A stretch of 7,479 nt of DNA from an uncultured Actinomycetes bacterium (lineage in GTDB: Bacteria > Actinomycetota > Acidimicrobiia > Acidimicrobiales > RAAP-2), in the NCBI GenBank assembly GCA_903854175.1, contig CAINVQ010000185.1:1-7479 (forward strand). Direction: 5' to 3'. A program made the translations under genes and the position numbers. How positions within the stretch are numbered: position 1 is the stretch's first letter; the number at the start of each line of letters is the position of its first letter. The notes beneath the pieces were generated by a model that saw only the letters and a list, made by a program, of their open reading frames with translations, was not told the DNA's origin and searched no databases. Below, in pieces: positions 1 through 4,433 of this stretch.

Positions 1-69
1 GGCTGGGAAGACGCAATGCTCGAAGAGAATTCTCTCGAGTGGCTACACGAACGATTCCCTCGTAACTAG
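1..69 (+). CDS. 3' end of an unidentified rightward gene (partial)
   Basis: The window opens inside a reading frame of 22 codons that ends at TAG (67-69). The visible tail is charged and amphipathic, ending in residues WLHERFPRN. This is too little to assign a family and I do not recognise it. The frame is preferred over the other open frame here because it ends exactly where the leftward lipoprotein gene ends: the two stop codons share the palindrome CTAG (66-69). Convergent ends that barely overlap recur twice more in this window, which supports a real gene end. It could still be a chance open frame, since only 69 bases are visible. Confidence 0.5.
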   Translation, partial: GWEDAMLEENSLEWLHERFPRN

Positions 70-437
70 AGGTACGGCGTACTGGAATCTGCAATCTTGC
101 AAATTCGAGTCAATGTTGCTGCCGTGTATTTAAGCGGCACACGCTCTGATTCATTTATTGCAGTCTGAAGCACGATCCAACTTCCATCTTTTGCGGTTGC
201 TCGAGCGGCGTGATGAGATCCCTTTAAAAGTTGTGACAATGCGAGTGACTGCAAGGTATCAACTTGGCTACTACTGATGCCAGCAATCTCACTTTTTTTC
301 TGAGTGGCTAGTGCAGCCTTTACGTCTTTGCACGCGAGTCTTGCATCAGCAACTGCCCCAGCACTTCCACACCCGCTGAGAGCTAGTCCCGCTACTAGTA
401 CTGAGCTAGCAATAAAAAGTTGTTTTAACTTAGCCAT
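66..437 (-). CDS. Small secreted lipoprotein of unknown function
   Basis: This 123-residue protein has a lipoprotein signal peptide: positive residues at positions 3-5 (KLK), a hydrophobic stretch at about 7-20, and the lipobox L20-S21-G22-C23. Cys23 would be lipidated and the mature chain of about 100 residues anchored on the outer face of the cytoplasmic membrane. The mature part is mostly Ala/Ser/Leu-rich helix with two further cysteines, C36 and C113, which could form one disulfide, and a single Trp at 87. I recognise no domain. The ATG at 437 lies inside the last codons of the upstream gene (13-base overlap). There is no clear Shine-Dalgarno site and no TANNNT box before it, so it is probably co-transcribed with, and translationally coupled to, that gene. 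The lipobox makes the coding call firm; the function is unknown. Confidence 0.8.
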   Translation of the reverse strand: MAKLKQLFIASSVLVAGLALSGCGSAGAVADARLACKDVKAALATQKKSEIAGISSSQVDTLQSLALSQLLKGSHHAARATAKDGSWIVLQTAINESERVPLKYTAATLTRICKIADSSTPYL

Positions 438-982
438 GCATCAGCTGCTTGTAAAAGGAAATCACTAATGCCACGACTCTTCTCAAATATTTCGCACAGC
501 GGGTCTTCGCCCTTGGCGACTTGACTCAGCGAAATTGCTCGGTGAGCGATAATTGAAATTCTTCGCTCACTGGTTTCTGTGGGCGACGCAAATGAGTCAG
601 ACGCAGTTACTTCAAGGGGCATGTCCATGCCCCCAACTGGCGCGAGGTCAATAGCTAAACGAAGAAGGTCGGGGCTCTGGGGCATTGGCGGCAGTGTCCA
701 GGTGAGCATGAGCGGGAAGTGAAATTCGTCAGGTGGGTCGAGGTCTTCAGGAAGCCCGAGTACAGCGTCTTCGAAGGCAAGCAATGTTCTTGGATCAACA
801 TCGAGCTCAACGTGAAGATCAATTGGTCCACCGCAACCTTCTTCAGGGTGCAGGTCAACTTCCCAGGCTTGGCGAAGTGAGTAGGTCTCGACGAAGTGAC
901 GTTCATCGTGAACGTGAAACCCATGAGTTACCGCATGGTCTTTTAGATCTGCAACGAATCCTGCAACGTCAATAGCGGCCAT
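425..982 (-). CDS. Acidic cytoplasmic protein of unknown function
   Basis: With the ATG at 982 this is a 185-residue soluble protein, strongly acidic, with no signal peptide or membrane segment. The N-terminal part is His-rich (HAVTHGFHVHDERHF, about residues 16-30). An Asp/Glu-rich middle follows (DLHPEEGCGGPIDLHVELDV and LPEDLDPPDEFHF), then a more hydrophobic C-terminal half ending in an amphipathic helix. I do not recognise the family. The GTG at 988 would give two more residues, but a TAACCT -10 box ends only two bases upstream of it, so it could not be transcribed from that box. The same box sits eight bases before the ATG, which favours 982 and a nearly leaderless mRNA. The gene appears to head a two-gene operon with the small lipoprotein, with which it overlaps by 13 bases. 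That link suggests, but does not show, a shared envelope-related role. Confidence 0.75.
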   Translation of the reverse strand: MAAIDVAGFVADLKDHAVTHGFHVHDERHFVETYSLRQAWEVDLHPEEGCGGPIDLHVELDVDPRTLLAFEDAVLGLPEDLDPPDEFHFPLMLTWTLPPMPQSPDLLRLAIDLAPVGGMDMPLEVTASDSFASPTETSERRISIIAHRAISLSQVAKGEDPLCEIFEKSRGISDFLLQAADAWLS

Positions 983-990
983 TAACACTC

Positions 991-996
991 AGGTTA
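991..996 (-). promoter_or_regulatory. -10 box of the acidic protein/lipoprotein operon
   Basis: On the minus strand the hexamer TAACCT fits TANNNT and ends eight bases before the ATG at 982. Transcription would start one to three bases before the start codon. There is no clear -35 box. The spacing is slightly longer than the six bases seen at four other genes here, so confidence is lower. Confidence 0.45.
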
Positions 997-1010
997 GTGC
1001 CCCTCGCCGC

Positions 1011-1016
1011 TAGCGT
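1011..1016 (+). promoter_or_regulatory. -10 box placing transcription start at the GTG of the IMPase-family gene
   Basis: The hexamer TAGCGT is followed by six bases (GGACGT) and then GTG at 1023. A start site about seven bases after a -10 box falls on the start codon, giving a leaderless mRNA. There is no Shine-Dalgarno site, which fits. No good -35 box is visible. Confidence 0.6.
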
Positions 1017-1022
1017 GGACGT

Positions 1023-1754
1023 GTGACCAGTGACATTTTTGGACCCCTACGCCAGTGCTCATTAGAAATTAATGAAGCAATCAAATCCCACCGTGGACGA
1101 GGATATTCCGGTCTGCGCGACACGCAGTATCACCTCGATATCGCAGCCGACGAGGTTGCTGTTCGAGTGCTTAGCGGTGCTGGGTACCGGGTTGTAAGTG
1201 AAGAGTCCGGGATTACTGGCAGCGGTGAACTTACGGTTGTTGTTGACCCCATTGACGGCTCAACAAATTGTGACCGAGGAGTTCCATTCTTTGCAACGAG
1301 CCTTGCGGTACTTCGTGGCAACGAACTGGTAGCGGGTCTCGTAATGAACCAAGCAACGGGAACATTCTTTGAGGCAGAAAAAGGCAGCGGTGCATTTCGA
1401 GATGGAACGTCAATTCATTCGAGTGGTCAAACCACAATGTCTGAATCTCTCGCAGCATTTTCTGGATTTCCAACCAAGAATCTCGGATGGTCACAAAACC
1501 GTGCGCTCGGTGCCGCGGCACTTGAAATCTGTCTTGTTGCTGACGGATCACTTGATATTTTCGGAGTAGCTGGAAACTCTGGCCTCAATCCGTGGGACTA
1601 TTTGGCCGGACTACTCATTGCTCGAGAAGCTGGTGCAGTCGCTGCGGATTATCACAATGAAGAATTAGTGATTTCTGAGATGGCCGTTCGTCACCCAGTC
1701 TTTTGCGCAACACCAGAATTACTAACGATTATGACGGGTGCTGGAATCATCTAG
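1023..1754 (+). CDS. Inositol monophosphatase-family phosphatase
   Basis: This 243-residue protein is a magnesium-dependent, lithium-sensitive-type sugar-phosphate phosphatase by fold. The metal-binding signatures are present: S59-E60-E61-S62-G63, then D75-P76-I77-D78-G79-S80-T81-N82 (the DPxDGTxN motif), and near the C-terminus W191-D192 with G196 and E202-A203-G204 (the WDxxAGxxxxxEAG motif). A substrate-side segment YHLDIAADE (36-44) replaces the usual TxxD helix. The length is slightly below the usual 250-270. All metal ligands appear intact, so it should be active. The substrate cannot be read from sequence: inositol phosphate, histidinol phosphate and PAP phosphatases share these motifs, and neighbouring genes do not point to any pathway. 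The GTG at 1023 is supported by the -10 box six bases upstream. The stop codon runs into the promoter of the downstream tRNA gene. Confidence 0.92.
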   Translation: MTSDIFGPLRQCSLEINEAIKSHRGRGYSGLRDTQYHLDIAADEVAVRVLSGAGYRVVSEESGITGSGELTVVVDPIDGSTNCDRGVPFFATSLAVLRGNELVAGLVMNQATGTFFEAEKGSGAFRDGTSIHSSGQTTMSESLAAFSGFPTKNLGWSQNRALGAAALEICLVADGSLDIFGVAGNSGLNPWDYLAGLLIAREAGAVAADYHNEELVISEMAVRHPVFCATPELLTIMTGAGII

Positions 1755-1757
1755 GCT
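1752..1757 (+). promoter_or_regulatory. Candidate -10 box for tRNA-Val, overlapping the upstream stop codon
   Basis: TAGGCT fits TANNNT; its first three bases are the TAG stop of the phosphatase gene. Ten bases separate it from the mature tRNA 5' end, so a transcript starting about seven bases downstream would carry only a few bases of leader for RNase P to remove. A weak -35 candidate, TTATGA (1729-1734), lies 17 bases upstream. Co-transcription with the phosphatase gene is also possible. Confidence 0.4.
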
Positions 1758-1767
1758 GGTACACCTC

Positions 1768-1844
1768 GGGCGCTTAGCTCAGTTGGCTAGAGCAGCTGAT
1801 TTACACTCAGCAGGTCGGGGGTTCGAGTCCCTCAGCGCCCACCA
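1768..1844 (+). tRNA. tRNA-Val (anticodon UAC), CCA encoded
   Basis: A full cloverleaf can be folded by eye. The acceptor stem pairs GGGCGCT (1768-1774) with AGCGCCC (1834-1840), all seven base pairs. The D arm is GCTC/GAGC. The anticodon stem GCTGA (1795-1799) pairs with TCAGC (1807-1811) around the loop TTTACAC, placing anticodon TAC at 1802-1804, which reads GTA valine codons. A five-base variable loop follows. The T arm GGGGG/CCCTC (1817-1833, one G-T pair) carries the loop TTCGAGT. The discriminator is A1841 and CCA is genomically encoded at 1842-1844. Nothing in the structure looks degenerate. A strong hairpin terminator follows ten bases later. Confidence 0.97.
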
Positions 1845-1854
1845 CGTTGGAAAT

Positions 1855-1887
1855 ATTCCGGTCACTTACTTAGTAAGTGACCGGAAT
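1855..1887 (+). terminator. Hairpin terminator after tRNA-Val
   Basis: A perfect inverted repeat has 16-base arms (1855-1870 and 1872-1887) around one central base. In RNA this would form a stem of about 14-15 pairs with a small loop, GC-rich at CCGG/CCGG. On the plus strand it is followed by TTTCATTTAT, a moderately U-rich tract, so it best fits termination of the tRNA transcript. It also lies 19 bases beyond the stop of the leftward lipoprotein gene and may stop transcription from that side too, although the minus-strand tail is less U-rich. Confidence 0.85.
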
Positions 1888-1906
1888 TTCATTTATACGC
1901 GATTAA

Positions 1907-2461
1907 TTAATTAGAGGCTTTTGTTGATGCCGGAGTCATTGATTTTGCGACACTCAGCAACTGTGCATAACTAAGCCCACCAGATACCTGTACCTGCATA
2001 GTTGTCGGCTTCATTTTGTAATACCCAGGAAGTGTCATCATCACGTAGCCACCGACTTTCGTGATGTCTGACGTTTTGCAATTCTTCGCGGCATTTGGTT
2101 TCGTAGGGTCGCAGTACACATGAACACTTGCACTAATGCCATTGATCTTTACTGAAGGCATTTGAACAGAAAGCCCTGGATTGGAGCATTGGGTACCTGA
2201 TTTGGTCTGCATTGTTTCAATTTTCTTAGTGCCTTTGACAAAGTTGACGTAGACCCATTGTTCGCCACCGCCACCACAGACGAGAAGTTGGAACTTGCTC
2301 TGAGAAAATCCAAGCGTGTTTACGGGCTTATAGAGCGAATAGGTGAGCCCGGTTTGTGCGTCAATATATTTGTTGTCTGAGCCCATTGCACTTGCAGCAC
2401 ATGAGGAAAGCGCCAAACTTACTACTGCAACAGAAATAAAGGCCGTAAGGATTCGCTTCAT
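1907..2461 (-). CDS. Secreted lipoprotein of unknown function with four mature-chain cysteines
   Basis: This 184-residue protein has a clear lipoprotein signal: K2-R3, a hydrophobic core at about 4-18, and the lipobox L18-S19-S20-C21. The mature chain should be anchored to the outer face of the cell membrane. After a short linker it appears beta-rich, with a Gly run (VCGGGGEQWVYVNF, 61-74). Four more cysteines (C62, C92, C117, C128) could form two disulfides, as expected outside the cell. The C-terminal segment GLSYAQLLSVAKSM (162-175) looks like the final helix seen in many actinobacterial secreted lipoproteins, followed by a polar Ser/Thr/Lys tail. I do not recognise the domain. The ATG at 2461 is fixed by the -10 box TACGTT exactly six bases upstream. 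The gene is monocistronic and unrelated in sequence to the lipoprotein at 66-437. Confidence 0.85.
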   Translation of the reverse strand: MKRILTAFISVAVVSLALSSCAASAMGSDNKYIDAQTGLTYSLYKPVNTLGFSQSKFQLLVCGGGGEQWVYVNFVKGTKKIETMQTKSGTQCSNPGLSVQMPSVKINGISASVHVYCDPTKPNAAKNCKTSDITKVGGYVMMTLPGYYKMKPTTMQVQVSGGLSYAQLLSVAKSMTPASTKASN

Positions 2462-2467
2462 GCTCTA

Positions 2468-2473
2468 AACGTA
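2468..2473 (-). promoter_or_regulatory. -10 box for a leaderless lipoprotein mRNA
   Basis: On the minus strand TACGTT is followed by six bases (TAGAGC) and then ATG at 2461. This is the same TANNNT-N6-start arrangement as at 1011, 2527 and 6458. No Shine-Dalgarno site precedes the ATG. Confidence 0.6.
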
Positions 2474-2526
2474 ACACTGTTGATTGAGAAATCGTCTTCA
2501 GGCAACTTTCTTGATCACAACTTGAC

Positions 2527-2532
2527 TATTGT
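2527..2532 (+). promoter_or_regulatory. -10 box for a leaderless methyltransferase mRNA
   Basis: TATTGT is followed by six bases (CAGTTC) and the ATG at 2539. There is no Shine-Dalgarno site. A TTGACT at 2523-2528 resembles a -35 box but overlaps the -10 box and cannot serve it. Confidence 0.6.
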
Positions 2533-2538
2533 CAGTTC

Positions 2539-3159
2539 ATGAGCTGGTACGAAGAAAATGTTGTTCCAAAACTTGTTGATATGGCGTGCGGTTCAAAGAA
2601 CATGAATCGATGGCGCGAGAAAGCTGTGGTGGGTCTTTACGGAGACATTGTCGAAATCGGATTTGGTTCCGGGCGCAATGTTGAGCTGTACCCCAATGAG
2701 TTGAAGAAGGTATTCGCGGTTGAACCTTCTGAAAAGGCGTCAACAATGGCAACCCAGCGCATTGCTAACAGCAGAGTTCAGATAGAGCGGATTGGACTGG
2801 TTGGTGAAGACATACCGCTGCCAGATAGTTCGTGCGATGGGGCACTGTGCACATTTACTCTCTGCACCGTGCACGACCCCGTAAAAGTGCTTAGTGAAAT
2901 TCGGCGTGTATTAAAACCAGGCGCAACATTCCACTTTCTTGAACACGGAATATCTCCAGACGCTGGTGTCGCGAAATGGCAGCACCGACTAAATGGTTTT
3001 GAACAAAAGATTGCCGGCGGCTGCAATTTGACCCGTAATCCACTTGAACTATTACGTGGTGGCGGATGCGAAGTTGAAGTTATTCGTCAGCGTTATGCCA
3101 AGGGACCAAAACCTTGGAGCTATTTCACCGTAGGAACTGCTCGCTGGCCTAACGGCTAA
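2539..3159 (+). CDS. Class I SAM-dependent methyltransferase (METTL7-like group)
   Basis: This 206-residue soluble protein has the Rossmann-type SAM-binding core. Motif I is E39-I-G-F-G-S-G45, the acidic residue after strand 2 is E62 (AVEPS), GEDIPLPD (89-96) precedes the D100 region, and the motif IV-like segment is CTFTLCTVHDP (104-114). IRRVLKPGATFHFLEHG (121-137) follows. FLEHGISPD, the WQ-R stretch and GGCNLTRNPLE (160-170) are features I associate with the family that includes animal METTL7 enzymes and many bacterial proteins annotated only as methyltransferases. Animal members methylate thiols; applying that to this protein is inference. There is no membrane anchor, unlike METTL7. The ATG at 2539 is supported by the -10 box six bases before it. 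The last 11 bases overlap the convergent small basic protein gene. Confidence 0.9.
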   Translation: MSWYEENVVPKLVDMACGSKNMNRWREKAVVGLYGDIVEIGFGSGRNVELYPNELKKVFAVEPSEKASTMATQRIANSRVQIERIGLVGEDIPLPDSSCDGALCTFTLCTVHDPVKVLSEIRRVLKPGATFHFLEHGISPDAGVAKWQHRLNGFEQKIAGGCNLTRNPLELLRGGGCEVEVIRQRYAKGPKPWSYFTVGTARWPNG

Positions 3160-3328
3160 GTCCAAAACCACGCAGAATATTTCTGGTGATTTTGTTGCTC
3201 TGCTTGTAGACCTTTCGGCGAACTGTACGTTTCGCGTATGCGCCAGGTCCTTTTAAGGCAGCTTCCACATTTCCAAGTATTCGCGCGTCACGGTAGAGCT
3301 GTGATCGGAGACTTCGTTCTCTCGACAT
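3149..3328 (-). CDS. Small highly basic protein, 59 residues, unknown function
   Basis: A short gene fills most of the gap between the methyltransferase and the oxidoreductase. It encodes 59 residues with 16 Arg/Lys and only 3 Asp/Glu. The sequence runs MSRERSLRSQLYRDARILGN at the start, then KGPGAYAKRTVRRKVYKQ (26-43), and ends ILRGFGLSR. The pattern is of basic amphipathic helices, suggesting contact with nucleic acid or ribosomes, but that is inference. It resembles small conserved actinobacterial proteins that I recall as hypothetical. Support for it being real includes a strong AAGGAG Shine-Dalgarno site five bases before the ATG, a good -10 box (TATGAT) upstream, and a biased rather than random composition. 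Its stop lies 11 bases inside the 3' end of the convergent methyltransferase gene. It is easily missed by annotation with a 60-residue cutoff. Confidence 0.8.
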   Translation of the reverse strand: MSRERSLRSQLYRDARILGNVEAALKGPGAYAKRTVRRKVYKQSNKITRNILRGFGLSR

Positions 3329-3333
3329 TGAAA

Positions 3334-3339
3334 CTCCTT
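3334..3339 (-). promoter_or_regulatory. Shine-Dalgarno site of the 59-residue gene
   Basis: Minus-strand AAGGAG lies five bases before the ATG at 3328. It is one of only two strong Shine-Dalgarno sites in the window and decides this start. Confidence 0.75.
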
Positions 3340-3364
3340 ATTTTCAGCCACTACTAACAACGCC

Positions 3365-3370
3365 ATCATA
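3365..3370 (-). promoter_or_regulatory. -10 box for the 59-residue gene
   Basis: Minus-strand TATGAT differs from TATAAT at one base. A start about seven bases on would give a leader of roughly 30 bases carrying the AAGGAG site. No convincing -35 box is seen at the normal distance. Confidence 0.5.
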
Positions 3371-3376
3371 AGCCTC

Positions 3377-3382
3377 TAAGGT
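3377..3382 (+). promoter_or_regulatory. -10 box for the oxidoreductase/MFS operon
   Basis: TAAGGT fits TANNNT and would start an mRNA near 3389, leaving a leader of about 20 bases that contains the AAGGAG at 3394. It lies six bases from the opposing TATGAT, so the two promoters are back to back. Confidence 0.4.
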
Positions 3383-3393
3383 TGCTCCCACAC

Positions 3394-3399
3394 AAGGAG
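3394..3399 (+). promoter_or_regulatory. Shine-Dalgarno site of the oxidoreductase gene
   Basis: AAGGAG lies eight bases before the ATG at 3408, an ideal spacing, and fixes that start. Confidence 0.8.
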
Positions 3400-3407
3400 A
3401 ATCCCCC

Positions 3408-4433
3408 ATGAGCAACCGTCAAGTAACCCTCGCAGAGCGTCCAGTTGGAATGATTACGCCGTCAACCACAAAGTTGATTGAAACAGCAATTCCCGAATGC
3501 AAAGACGGCGAAGCACTTATCAAAGTGGCAATGCTCTCTATTGACCCAACAATCCGTACGTGGATGAACGATGCTCCTGGGTACTTGCCTCCGATTCAAA
3601 TCGGTGCTGTTATCCGCTCAAGTGGAACCGGCGTAGTCATTGAATCAAAGACTGCCCGCTACAAAGTCGGCGACATTGTTTTTGGATCTACTAACTGGCA
3701 GGATTACGTCATTGCCGATGAAGAAAACAAGTTTCAAGTCATTCCATCTGGCATGGGAATTGACCTCGCGACAACAATGAATGTGCTTGGAGTAACAGGA
3801 CTCACTGCTTACTTCGGTCTTCTAGAAGTTGGAGAATTCAAAGAGGGTGATGTTGTAGTTGTTTCTGGTGCCGCCGGGGCAACTGGATCTGTAGTTGGAC
3901 AAATTGCCAAAGCTCGTGGTGCTAGCAAAGTTGTTGGTATTGCAGGTGGCCCTGAAAAGTGTGCCGAGGTTGTAGAGAAGTACGGCTTTGATGTTTGCCT
4001 TGACTACCGTGAGCCAGGACTTCGCAAGAAACTCCACGAAGTATGCCCGAAGGGGATCGACCTCTTTTTTGACAACGTTGGTGGAATCATTCTTGATGAC
4101 GCGCTCGCAAATATTGCAATGCACGGCCGCTTCGTAATTTGTGGCGCAATTTCTCAGTACAACGCAACAGATAAGCCTCAAGGTTTACTGAACCACACGA
4201 TGCTCATTATGCGTCGTGGATCAATGAAGGGCTTCATCATTCTTGACTTTCTTGCACGTTCTGGTGAGGCACAGTTGGCACTTGCTGGCATGGTGCTTGA
4301 CGGATCGCTTTCACATCAAGAACACCTCGTTCAGGGTCTTGAAAATGCACCTGATGCGCTGAACCTTTTGTTCAACGGTGGCAATCACGGAAAGGCATTG
4401 GTTGTAGTTGACGAAAGCATCAAGCTTGCATAA
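3408..4433 (+). CDS. Zinc-independent NADP-dependent oxidoreductase (MDR superfamily, CurA/prostaglandin reductase type)
   Basis: This 341-residue protein matches the full length of the medium-chain reductase group that reduces the C=C bond of enones and enals with NADPH. The N-terminal catalytic domain has LSIDPTIRTWM (43-53), the counterpart of the family's LSxDPxMR segment, and PPIQIGAVIRSSGTGVV (61-77). There are no structural or catalytic zinc ligand clusters. The Rossmann domain has SGAAGATG (153-160) as the nucleotide-binding loop. GGPEKC (180-185) and DYR (199-201) fit NADP preference. FDNVGG (221-226) and GRFVICGAISQYN (240-252) are family hallmarks, and GKALVVV (328-334) is the usual C-terminal strand. 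The natural substrate is unknown; detoxification of reactive carbonyls is the general expectation. The gene has its own Shine-Dalgarno site and is overlapped by an MFS transporter gene, suggesting a two-gene operon. Confidence 0.94.
   Translation: MSNRQVTLAERPVGMITPSTTKLIETAIPECKDGEALIKVAMLSIDPTIRTWMNDAPGYLPPIQIGAVIRSSGTGVVIESKTARYKVGDIVFGSTNWQDYVIADEENKFQVIPSGMGIDLATTMNVLGVTGLTAYFGLLEVGEFKEGDVVVVSGAAGATGSVVGQIAKARGASKVVGIAGGPEKCAEVVEKYGFDVCLDYREPGLRKKLHEVCPKGIDLFFDNVGGIILDDALANIAMHGRFVICGAISQYNATDKPQGLLNHTMLIMRRGSMKGFIILDFLARSGEAQLALAGMVLDGSLSHQEHLVQGLENAPDALNLLFNGGNHGKALVVVDESIKLA

Noticed and set aside
733..975. Rightward open frame opposite the acidic protein gene
   Set aside because: It has an Arg/Gln/Leu-rich composition typical of a frame shadow. 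It has no promoter or ribosome site and is entirely antisense to a better supported gene.
986..988. GTG as the start of the acidic protein gene
   Set aside because: A TAACCT -10 box lies two bases before it, too close to allow transcription of this codon from that promoter. The ATG six bases downstream fits better.
1231..1551. Leftward open frame inside the phosphatase gene
   Set aside because: It overlaps the conserved metal-binding motifs on the other strand and its own product has no recognisable features.
1768..1844. tRNA-Val as an integration site for a mobile element
   Set aside because: I found no second copy of the tRNA 3' end in the window, and no integrase or phage-like gene nearby.
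2523..2528. TTGACT as a -35 box for the methyltransferase
   Set aside because: It overlaps the TATTGT -10 box, so there is no spacer between them.
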